Of a DNA stretch of 16,268 nucleotides, positions 9,315 to 16,268 are shown piece by piece (the first letter of the stretch is position 1; every line of letters begins with the position of its first letter). Source of the DNA: Temnopleurus reevesii (lineage: Eukaryota; Echinodermata; Echinoidea; Temnopleuroida; Temnopleuridae); assembly GCA_036244855.1 (NCBI GenBank), contig BQKZ01001023.1, positions 33,719-49,986 of the forward strand, given 5' to 3'. The notes under the pieces are model-generated. The model had not been told where the DNA came from, did not search any database, and was given only the letters and a program-made list of their open reading frames with translations. Position numbers and translations under genes: made by a program.

Positions 9315-9436
9315 GAAAGCGGAGGATGGTTTACAGCAGTTTAATCAGACAACCCCTGAACAACAACAACAACAAGCAGCAACCAACGCTAATGGAAATA
9401 GCACGTCAGATAAAGCAAGACATGGATATGCATATG
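9315..9436 (+). CDS. APH1: APH-1 gamma-secretase subunit, coding exon 3 (residues 86-127), loop with polyglutamine
   Basis: Encodes the loop between helices 3 and 4. KAEDGLQQF (87-95) aligns with the family's K(A/S)(D/E)EGL segment. It is followed by a low-complexity insert of five Gln (CAA repeats, 9361-9375) and Ala/Asn/Ser-rich residues. RHGYAY (121-126) then aligns with the conserved (Q/H).(A/L)AYV start of helix 4. The loop accounts for part of the +7 residue offset from vertebrate numbering seen downstream. The acceptor TTCAG at 9310-9314 completes Arg86. The donor is ATG|GTAAGA at 9436/9437, phase 1. Of the five exons this is the least conserved, but its ends and phase fit exactly. Confidence 0.88.
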
Positions 9437-9983
9437 GTAAGAAGACAAGCCATTTATACTTGTTTTCATGAAATCTTTAGATGGTTGTAACTTTTACCCT
9501 ATAACCCTTTATCCTTACTACCCTTCATTTTTTCCTCAATATGTGCTGTCTAAATAGCATTTCAGTGATCATTCTGCTCTTCATTGACATTTATTGATTA
9601 TCTTTTATATTTAAAAAAGTTAAATGAACAGTGTTTTGAATTTCCTGATCAATATTACAGGTTGTGAAATATATAATTGTCAATTTGGAAAAATTTCAGA
9701 CAAATACATCAAGTTATGCAGAGCTTTCTCTCTTAAAAAGTAATTGTTTCAGCTGTGTTGGGATTCATATTTTGATTTCTATGTATTCCAGCAGGTCAGG
9801 TCTTTAGGTATTTGAATCTGATCATGCATCATGCAGGGCATGCAGTGGCCTGTCTATTTTTGTTCCCATAGCGAAAGGTCACTTGACTGTTAAAACGAAG
9901 TAGAAAATTAGCTACACTTTGAGGCTTGTCAATCTCCCCCACCTTCAATCTAAGCACTAGACAGGAAGGTGGAATGTTAGTAA
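9437..9983 (+). other. APH-1 intron 3, part left of the foldback element
   Basis: Begins GTAAGA after exon 3. No exon or repeat was recognised in this half-kilobase. The rest of the 5,576-bp intron (to TTCTCTAG at 15012) is mostly the large inverted-repeat element. Confidence 0.8.
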
Positions 9984-10124
9984 CCCGAAATTAGACCCTA
10001 TTGGGGCCGATCTGGAATAAAATTATTGGAAATGGTTTTTCAATTGATTTGAGTTGGTAATGGTGTCAACCTTCACCAAAAAAAAATCAGGACAAATCAG
10101 GGCTGGGGAAAGTACTTTTTTTCA

Positions 10125-10144
10125 AGGTCAAAGGTCAATGACCT
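10125..10144 (+). promoter_or_regulatory. Consensus nuclear-receptor DR1 overlapping IR1
   Basis: AGGTCA-A-AGGTCA (10125-10137) is an exact DR1 (HNF4/RXR/COUP-TF type), and AGGTCA-A-TGACCT (10132-10144) is an exact IR1. Matching DR1 copies stand at 10287, 10450, 10624, 10972 and 11019 (each 13 bases). The copy at 10798 has one changed base in its second half site. IR1 copies also occur at 10294, 10468 and 10642. The motif match is seen directly; occupancy in vivo is not implied. Confidence 0.6.
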
Positions 10145-10945
10145 TTTTCTATATGCTTCAAAAATGCATCTTCGCAATACAACGGCGCACATTGGTGATT
10201 TTGGTGTCAAATTGCATGGATTTGTGAAATGAAGTGAGATAAAATAAAATAAAACCGGTTTGTAATGATAAAGTGCCTCAAATCTAAGGTCAAAGGTCAA
10301 TGACCTTTAAATACATACCGAAAATCATACTTTTGCAATAAAACAAGGCAAACGTAATGGTCTTGGTGTCAAAATGCACACATTTTATTCAGAAAGTGAG
10401 TTGACATAAATTCTTAACCATTTGAAAGTGAGGCAATTTCTCACTATCAAGGTCAAAGGTCATTCAAAGGTCAATGACCTTTAAATACATACCGAAATTC
10501 ATACTTATGCAATAAAACAAGGCAAAAGTAATTGTCTTGGTGTCAAAATGCACACATTTTATTCAGAAAGTGAGTTGACATAAATTCTTAACCATTTGAA
10601 AGTGAGGCAATTTCTCACTATCAAGGTCAAAGGTCATTCAAAGGTCAATGACCTTTAAATACATACCGAAATTCATACTTATGCAATAAAACAAGGCAAA
10701 AGTAATTGTCTTGGTGTCAAAATGCACACATTTTATTCAGAAAGTGAGTTGACATAAAATCTTAACCATTTGAAAGTGAGGCAATATCTCACTATCAAGG
10801 TCAAAGGCCAGTCAAAGGTCACTGACCTTTATGTACACACCCCAAAATTCATATTTCCGCAATAAAATAGGTATGTTGATGATGTCAGAATTCATGGATT
10901 GATGTAATAAAACAAGTTGATGTATGCATAAAATAAAACAAAACT

Positions 10946-11039
10946 GGAACCAAGGTAATATCTTGTGTTCAAGGTCAAAGGTCAATGAAATTGAAACCAA
11001 GGTAATATCTTATGTTCAAGGTCAAAGGTCAATGAAATT
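10946..11039 (+). repeat. 47-bp direct duplication
   Basis: GGAACCAAGGTAATATCTTG and its following sequence up to AATGAAATT is repeated head-to-tail with two differences. Each copy contains one perfect DR1 motif. Confidence 0.9.
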
Positions 11040-11150
11040 TTCTTACATATCCAAAAGCTTTATTTCTACCAATGTCACATCGGTGATGTTGTTATCAAAA
11101 TACACAGATTCATATACGTAATTGGGATGGCCTAAAATTAAACCATGTGG

Positions 11151-11207
11151 AAGTGATAGAACACCTCAAATTCAACATATTGTTGAATTTGAGGTGTTCT
11201 ATCACTT
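11151..11207. repeat. Perfect 27-bp-arm hairpin, 3-base loop
   Basis: Arms 11151-11177 (AAGTGATAGAACACC...TTCAACA) and 11181-11207 are exact reverse complements around TAT. The left arm continues the array's own unit: it would normally be followed by GGTCAAAGG. The right arm is therefore a fold-back copy that ends the array. Perfect pairing implies recent origin. Confidence 0.97.
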
Positions 11208-12540
11208 GAAATATATGAATTTGTTAATTATTATTGTTATTATTATCATTAGCACTAGCGTCATCATCTGTATCATTCTAATTTAACAATACTGTCATCG
11301 ATATTTTTTAACTTCTAAGTCTAAAAACGAAGGGCGATTTTTAAAAAAAAAAATATATATATGATATAATATTGTATGTTCAAATTAACTCCCAGAATAA
11401 TTGATTTAACAAAAGACAAGATCTAGGGTCAATATATTGAGTAATTACTAAGAGAATTTACATAGCAAAAGCTTATGGGGTTGAACGGAAGTAATGGTAA
11501 ATTTCACTATGATTATAGTGTAATTAGGAACTAATTTAGAATATAGCTTTATTGTCTACTAGGATGACACGTCATCCATGTGAAGAAACTGTGGAGATTG
11601 GCAAAATATTAACAATGACTCTCCAAGAATATCTATCTATTTTATTCGATGGCAGAGAGAGTTGTGGGATATAGAAGACCCATTGAAACATGAGTTAATG
11701 CCAGCGACTCACAAGCACTAAAACAAGCAGGAATTCGATAGATTGATAAATGATAAGACCAAAAAATATAGTTGCTGGGATGTCCAAGAGGAAAATAGAA
11801 AATAATAAATACAAGATCTGGTGAACAAAATAATGTTGAAGGATTCAACAGTGATGTTTGAAAGCTATGGGGGAAACATATCAATATAAAACCATTGCCC
11901 AAAATGCCAGAAAAGTCTCATCAGACTTAAACCTGTTAACGTTTGATCCCAGAATGATGAGGACAATGATCCAAAGCATCTATATGGCACAATATGTCTG
12001 TTAAGATAATCAAAAGGCGCAGACCGGCTCAGAAATTAATTCTTGAACATTGCTCATGCTATTTATCCAGCTAAGATAAAGGTGGGAGTTCCACAAGAGA
12101 GGGGCACTCGAGGGAAATGCTTCAACTTCAAATTCGAAGGGTAATTCCTGATGCCAAAGACCTGTTCAGGACCGATGATGCGCAATAGGTGAAGCTACAT
12201 TACACTGGAGCTTGATCATGGACCTCCTTGAAAGGAAAATTATCTTGAATTCATTGTGTTCTTGACAGGAAGCAATTAAAGATTAGAACGTACATGACTT
12301 TATGTAGACATACCTCCTTATTATATAAATCCGTTATAAGTTGTCCATGAAATAATATGGAGCTGTAGTCTGTAATGTTGGGAGTCTGTTCTATTAAGGC
12401 TGTAATAAGAAGGCCAAAAGGTAGACTACAACAGAAATCAAGTAGGAAGTAGGGTTTCTGACATACATAAATGATACACTCAATTATCCTCCAAGTATAC
12501 AAAAAGATTATGTCCATCGAGGGAAAGAGGAGACTGAGGC
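11208..12540. other. Core of the foldback element, left part; no gene recognised
   Basis: Contains an ATT-rich simple stretch (about 11225-11255), an A/AT run (11340-11362), and then 11640-12520 of more balanced composition. Short open frames on both strands here have no family resemblance. It may be remnant of a former transposase region or captured DNA; nothing in the sequence decides this. Confidence 0.45.
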
Positions 12541-13095
12541 ATTGCTATGGAAGATTAAAAGTGCCACCCAGATATCCAGATGATCATCTCGTCATGTCTA
12601 CATCTCTTAGCAGAAATGTTGAGATGGTGAGATCCCGGAACTGGTCTTTGCGACATCTTGTCTTTGCAAGATCTTAGATCCTGTCATCAGGTCATGTCTA
12701 CATCCTTTGTAAGAGATGGCCAGATGACAAGAAATTATAGATCTACTCATGTCTACATCCTTTGGAAAGAATGGCCAGATTATAGGATATTAGATCTAGT
12801 CATGTCTACATCCTTTGGAATAGATGGCCAGATAACAAGTTATTAGACCTAGTCATGTCTACATCCTTTGGAAGAGATGAACAGGAGATAAGATGTTAGA
12901 TTCATCTGGTCATCTCTTCCTAATGATGTAGACATGACTTGATCTAATATCTGGTCATCTCTTTTTCATGATGTACACGTGACTAGATCTGAGATCTTGT
13001 CATTAGGTAATTTCTTATAACTTGACGAAATCAAAGATATTGTCATCTGATCATCTCTTCCATCTGGATGGCACTTTTAAGCTTCCATACATTGC
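12541..13095. repeat. Nested foldback repeat with about 53-bp subunits
   Basis: The outer ends are inverted: ATTGCTATGGAAG.TTAAAAGTGCCACCCAGAT at 12541 and its complement, ending GCTTCCATACATTGC, at about 13050-13095. The left half contains tandem units beginning GTCATGTCTACATC at 12591, 12691, about 12746, 12799 and 12852 (steps of about 53-55 bp after a first double-length step). Each is followed by GGAAGAGATGGCCAGAT-like sequence. In the right half the same units run in reverse (GATGTAGACATGACT near 12932, GATGTACACGTGACT near 12971), with the turn near 12905. It lies inside the larger element. Confidence 0.82.
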
Positions 13096-13739
13096 TGATT
13101 GAATGTTGTTGGTCATCTGGGATCACATATGTCTGGGCCTCATCAGCCTAAAGTGAGCTTCAAGCCTCGTTGACATGCTTAATTTGCAAGAAGGGAGACT
13201 GAAGTACATCATGAAGAGAATCTGTCTGAGTACAGAACCCTGTGACCTGCAGGACATTAATCTTCTTTTAAGATTCTGCTGATAACAGAGGTACAGGTAT
13301 TACCTGGAACATTAAATGGCCATGCTGTCAGGCGTGCTGTTGCAGCCTACCATGATTGGTCTTGGGAAATACCACCTACCAAACAGGTCCCCTAAAATGC
13401 TGAGACCTAGTCCAGAAGAACAACAGTTACTGTTCTTTTCCTGTCATCTGCCTCAGGATATTGTCAGATATTTGTTTAAGAACAGTCTCCACACTATGAA
13501 GCTCTCAAGCAGGCCATGGCCTAATGGTCCTGATGAAATGATGTCAGTTTGGTCACTATCTTCTCAGGACTTTTGTAAGCAAAGTCATGTTAGATTGGTC
13601 AATAGTTGGAATTGATTATAGCATGTAATCGAGAAGTATTCTTGGCCAGTGGCAAGAGTTTGTAAGTGAAATATCTTTAAAGAGATTTCAGGAGAGTGAT
13701 ATTTAGTCATGTTTAATCACATTTAATCGCACAATGGTG
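13096..13739. other. Core of the foldback element, right part; unassigned
   Basis: This is the least AT-rich part of the intron. It contains a 99-codon open frame at 13316-13615 (plus) that I cannot assign to any family. It has no obvious hydrophobic, zinc-finger or catalytic pattern and no flanking splice sites that would fit APH-1. I see no other structure. It could be decayed element coding sequence, but that is unsupported. Confidence 0.4.
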
Positions 13740-14690
13740 ATTGTCCTTAAAGGTGAATGACGTTTTGACCTTAAATGCTATGGATTAAAGTGTTTATAGA
13801 AGCTCAATTCTTGTAAGAATATGTCCATATTGACATCATGCTCACCAACTGCGATATTCTACCTCTGAGATACCATTGGGCCTATGGAGAGGATAAAAAA
13901 GGGTTTTGACCTTTGACCTCAAGAAACATTACATCCCAAGACTACATTCATTCTGGCTCTTTTGGTAAATGTTGACGCCTATACCTATTGACAGCCATGT
14001 AAAGATTTTCTCAAATGTTTCTATAGTCCATTTAGACATCATTATCACCAACCTGTGGAGTTTAATGCCGAATAATCCATTATTCAGTATGTAAGAAGTT
14101 CATTGACCTTTTGACCTTCAACTTTATGGTTGAATGCTTTTCTAAAAACTTGATTTCATTAAATGTTATCTTCTTGTAAAAATTTGTACATTTCCATACC
14201 GAAATCACCAACCTGCGATATTTTATCTCGCAGATACCATCACACAGTGTGTTAAAAGGTCGTTGACCTTTGACCTTGATTGAAAACACTTTACCTAGAC
14301 CCAATTCGCCCTAACTATTTTTTGGTACATGTTGACACCTATACCTATTAACAGCCATGAAAAGAAAGTTGTCAAATGTTCCATAGTCCATTTTTACATC
14401 AATATCACCTACCTGTGGAATTTAATGCCAAATATTCCACTATTGAGTATGTGAAAAGTTCATTGACCTTTTGACCTTTAATTTTAGGGTTGAATGCTCG
14501 TCTAAAATTTTTATTGTATTTGATTTTATCTTCCTGTAATAATTTGTCCATTTTTACACAAAATCACCAACCTGCGATATTCTATCTCGGAGATACCATT
14601 ACACAGTGTGTAAAAAAAGGTCATTGACCTTTGACCTTGACAAAAAGCACTTTCCCCAACCCGCATTCGCCCTGATTTTTTTTTGGTAAA
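13740..14690 (-). repeat. Right-arm higher-order array, about 360-bp period
   Basis: About 2.7 copies of a two-part unit. CATTGACCTTTTGACCTT recurs at 14101 and 14461 (360 apart; a degenerate copy at 13755), and GTTGACCTTTGACCTT at about 13906, 14263 and 14624 (357-361 apart). Between them CACCAACCTGCGATATT.TATCTC.GAGATACCAT and TTGACACCTATACCTATT recur. The reverse complement aligns with the outer left arm (TTGGTGATTTTG.TGT.AAA and the blocks near the end), which shows common descent. Confidence 0.9.
14104..14117 (-). promoter_or_regulatory. Consensus nuclear-receptor DR2 (and alternating DR1) in right arm
   Basis: TGACCT-TT-TGACCT (14104-14117; also 14464-14477) is an exact DR2, the RAR/RXR type, on the minus strand. 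It alternates with exact DR1 sites at 13907-13919, 14264-14276 and 14625-14637. An IR1, AGGTCATTGACCT, lies at 14618-14630. Function is not shown; the match to consensus half sites is exact. Confidence 0.55.
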
Positions 14691-14768
14691 GGTTCACACC
14701 CATACCTATTGATATCCGTCGAAAAACCATTTCCAATAATTTTATTCCAGATGGTTTCTAATTACGGG

Positions 14769-15012
14769 ATACTATGTATAGGGTGTTAACCATGAATCTC
14801 TTATCTATAATAATAAGTTTATCATAATGTTTTACTGTGAAAACTCAATTTAATAAAAGAAGTCATTGTGGCCTCAAAGTGACATTGTTTAACATTTTGT
14901 TTATATGACAATTGAAGAAGTAGGTGAGGAGCTCGGGAACATTAAATCAGACAAAGTTCCATCGCTTAATGTACAATGCTAATGTAAAGTTCATAATTAT
15001 ATGTTTCTCTAG
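14769..15012 (+). other. APH-1 intron 3, part right of the foldback element
   Basis: Unremarkable AT-rich intron sequence leading to the acceptor TTTCTCTAG at 15012. No other feature was seen. Confidence 0.8.
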
Positions 15013-15135
15013 TTGCTGGTCTTGGATTTGGTATAATGAGTGGAATCTTTTCCTTCATCAACGTCTTAGCCGACTCCAAAGGCCCTGGAACTGTCGGTAT
15101 CCATGGTGATCCTCATGATTTCCTCATCACATCAG
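15013..15135 (+). CDS. APH1: APH-1 gamma-secretase subunit, coding exon 4 (residues 127-168)
   Basis: Encodes the fourth membrane helix with the hallmark of the family. G129-x3-G133-x3-G137 in AGLGFGIMSGIFSFINVLAD corresponds to human APH1A Gly122/126/130, which pack the helix against presenilin and nicastrin and whose loss abolishes assembly. GPGTVGIHGD (about 147-156) is the conserved extracytoplasmic loop after it, followed by FLITS leading into helix 5. TT at 15013 completes Val127. The donor is CAG|GTATGA at 15135/15136, phase 1. Reading through the donor meets an in-frame TGA at 15174-15176, so retention of intron 4 would truncate the protein. Confidence 0.96.
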
Positions 15136-15657
15136 GTATGAGACATCAAAAGAAATTTTGCTCTAGCATTTTATGAAATGATGTCCAATAATGATGACCA
15201 TGATTATGGTGGTGATAGTGGTGAAGATGGTATCAGGGGAAATGATGATGATGAAGATTATGTTAGTGTTTTGGATTATGGTAATGGTTATGATGGTTAT
15301 GATGATGATGATTATGATGATGACGACGATGATGATGAAGATGATGTCTGTGATGATGGTGATGATGTTAGTGATGATAGTGATGATGGTGGTGGTGTTG
15401 ATGTTAAGGACTATAATGATGATGATGAGTGTGGTGAGGGAGATGATTGTGGTGGTGTAGGTGATGGTGATGATAATGATGATGATGATGACGAGGATGA
15501 TCGCAATGATGATGGAGACGTTGGTTATTGTTATTGTGGTGGTGGTGGAGTCAGAGATTATCATGATAGTGGTGGTGATGCTGCTGGGAATGTTCTCCAC
15601 TCCAAGTTACATCCTGAAAGAAAAATCAACAATGAATGATTTTTCTCGCCTTTCCAG
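15136..15657 (+). other. APH-1 intron 4 (522 bp)
   Basis: A short intron between GTATGA and CCTTTCCAG, almost entirely filled by the GAT microsatellite. Confidence 0.93.
15178..15580. repeat. Large imperfect (GAT)n microsatellite
   Basis: About 400 bases of GAT/GGT/GAA triplets, strongly purine/T-biased on the plus strand. The regular triplet period keeps several frames open on both strands (Asp/Gly-rich, Met/Val-rich and Ile/Thr-rich readings). None is a plausible protein: the tract lies between two well-defined exons of APH-1, inside a spliced intron. Confidence 0.93.
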
Positions 15658-15785
15658 CCTTCTTAACATCATGCTTCATCTTGCTTCATATCATGTGGAA
15701 TGTTATCTTCTACTGGGGTTTTGAGACCAGGAGATTCTGGGCACCAATCCTTGTCGTTGCTTCACATTTCCTTGTTTCAGAATTG
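15658..15785 (+). CDS. APH1: APH-1 gamma-secretase subunit, coding exon 5 (residues 168-210)
   Basis: Encodes membrane helices 5 and 6. FILLHIMWNVIFYWGFE (174-190) carries His178, equivalent to human His171, and VASHFLVSEL (201-210) carries His204, equivalent to His197. These two conserved membrane histidines are known to matter for APH-1 stability and presenilin binding. The constant +7 offset shared with the glycine motif confirms the exon joins. CC at 15658 completes Ala168 after CTTTCCAG. The donor is TTG|GTAAGT at 15785/15786, phase 0. The family's last 45-60 residues (helix 7 and C-terminal tail) are not in the window. Confidence 0.95.
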
Positions 15786-16120
15786 GTAAGTGTAACATCA
15801 TAATCGAAGATAAAGGGGGCGAAACTTGCCTCATTGTTCATGTAACTTGCCTGTAGAAGCCTTCAATTGTTTTGGGTTAAAATCCCAGCCATGGTGCCAA
15901 TTTCATTCAAGGCATTTCTTTTTTTTTTTTTTACAATGAATTGCTCCCAACTAATGAGGTAGTTTGATGGCTTGCAGGACTATTGAAGCCTTTAAATGCT
16001 TTAGCACTTGGCTGTAGCCATACTAAATCCAGGGTAACTAGGGTAATATTAGGGTAGTATTGTAAAATTAGTTTCACCTGACAAAGAATTTCAATATCTT
16101 GTGGATCATGATCTTGTGTA
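15786..16120 (+). other. APH-1 intron 5 (start), no other gene
   Basis: Begins GTAAGT. A T14 run lies at 15919-15932. The minus-strand open frame at 15931-16137 runs from intron into repeat and is not credible. Confidence 0.8.
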
Positions 16121-16268
16121 TTAAAGGGGAACTTCACTCAGAGATTAAATTGCTATCATTAAATGAAGAAAAATAAGATGAACAAACTGTGAAAATTTGA
16201 GCAAAATCTGATAATCCATTCAAAAGTTATGAATTTTCAAAGTTTTGATTTACACCCCTCATGGGCTC
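16121..16268 (+). mobile_element. Partial TTAA-ended inverted-repeat element (one arm)
   Basis: Starts TTAAAGGGGAACTTCACTC and contains TTTGAGCAAAATCTGATAA and AAAAGTTATGAATTTTC. This is the same block order as the arms at 6169-6390 and 7116-7337 (TTTGAGCAAAATCGGACAA, AGAAAGTTATGAATTTTT). Only one arm is in the window, so the element's length is unknown. It is a more distant relative than the two arms are to each other. Confidence 0.65.

Larger units (their letters stand above)
10123..11150 (+). repeat. Left-arm tandem array, units 161-174 bp
   Basis: AAGGTCAAAGGTCA marks successive units starting at about 10123, 10284, 10448, 10622, 10796 and 10970. The last three steps plus 10448-10622 are exactly 174 bp. 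The units at 10448-10621 and 10622-10795 differ at only about two positions, so they duplicated recently. The outer units and the one from 10796 are more diverged. A further 47-bp unit is directly duplicated at 10946-10992 / 10993-11039. The array ends where the sequence turns back on itself at 11151. Confidence 0.92.
9984..14768. mobile_element. 4.8-kb foldback-type element with long inverted, tandemly repeated arms
   Basis: The two ends are inverted copies. CCCG.AATTAGA starts the left end at 9984 and the right end (complement) at 14768. A perfect 32-bp block (10010-10041 versus 14721-14752) and a perfect 16-bp block CCAAAAAAAAATCAGG (10076-10091 versus 14671-14686) keep the same 35-base spacing on each side. 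A GGGGAAAGT.CTTTTT block and the first AAGGTCAAAGGTCA motif follow in both. The arms (about 9984-11207 and 13740-14768) consist of tandem units. The 2.5-kb core has no recognisable transposase. This is the architecture of foldback elements such as Drosophila FB and the sea urchin TU family. No clear target-site duplication was found, so the exact limits may be off by some bases. Confidence 0.72.

Noticed and set aside
10284..10969. CRISPR-like regular repeats
   Set aside because: The units are 161-174 bp with no distinct spacers, in a eukaryotic intron; they are satellite-like tandem repeats.
11642..11902. Minus-strand 86-codon frame in the foldback core
   Set aside because: Hydrophobic, cysteine-containing reading without recognisable domain; equally likely by chance in this AT-rich sequence.
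12471..12846. Two overlapping plus-strand frames with HVMSTS-like repeats
   Set aside because: They lie in the 53-bp tandem subunits of the nested foldback repeat; no start context, splice signal or family match.
13316..13615. 99-codon plus-strand frame in the foldback core, considered as transposase remnant
   Set aside because: No catalytic motif, zinc finger or family resemblance was seen, so it is mentioned only as unassigned sequence.
15178..15639. Long open frames in the GAT tract on both strands (Asp/Gly-rich plus strand, Ile/Thr-rich minus strand)
   Set aside because: They result from a trinucleotide microsatellite inside APH-1 intron 4. Amino-acid composition simply mirrors the repeat, and flanking exons splice across it in phase.

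Overview
This is a eukaryotic (metazoan) nuclear genomic window. It is AT-rich, intron-dominated and full of inverted-repeat elements and microsatellites. No bacterial operon, rRNA, tRNA or CRISPR locus is visible. The repeat style (TTAA-ended inverted-repeat elements with an 'AAGTTATGAATTTT' core, long foldback elements) and an invertebrate-length APH-1 suggest a marine invertebrate deuterostome. A sea urchin or other echinoderm is my best guess, but that is inference.

Two protein-coding genes can be supported, and both run off the window. (1) On the minus strand, the first coding exon of MOCS2A / MoaD-type molybdopterin synthase small subunit (772-932) ends in a clean splice donor; the rest lies beyond position 1. 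(2) On the plus strand, five coding exons of APH-1, the multi-pass scaffold subunit of gamma-secretase, lie at 5979-6091, 7990-8133, 9315-9436, 15013-15135 and 15658-15785. All splice phases agree (2, 2, 1, 1, 0). They encode 210 residues, including the three-glycine GxxxGxxxG helix motif and both conserved membrane histidines. The last exon(s) lie to the right of the window. The start exon opens with only two untranslated bases after an acceptor site, so an untranslated leader exon must exist upstream; I could not place it.

Region by region. 1-771 is MOCS2 intron 1, with a small inverted repeat and a poly(C)/poly(T) tract. 933-5978 is the divergent interval between the genes. It holds a Penelope-like hairpin motif near 1640-1690, a putative 2.2-kb terminal-inverted-repeat element (2783-4959) with degenerate GGCC-TGGTGCCC repeats at both ends and a TATA+Inr core promoter inside, and TG and ATG microsatellites. 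APH-1 intron 1 carries a 1,169-bp element with two 222-bp inverted arms ending in TTAA; a partial relative starts at 16121.

APH-1 intron 3 (5.6 kb) is the most interesting region. About 4.8 kb of it (9984-14768) behaves as one large foldback-type element. Its two ends are inverted copies, including perfect 32-bp and 16-bp blocks at matching spacing. Its arms are built from about 160-180-bp tandem repeats, and nearly every unit carries a consensus nuclear-receptor DR1, DR2 or IR1 site. Nested in it are a perfect 27-bp-arm hairpin (11151-11207) and a second foldback repeat with about 53-bp subunits (12541-13095). No recognisable transposase was found. Intron 4 is almost entirely a GAT microsatellite.
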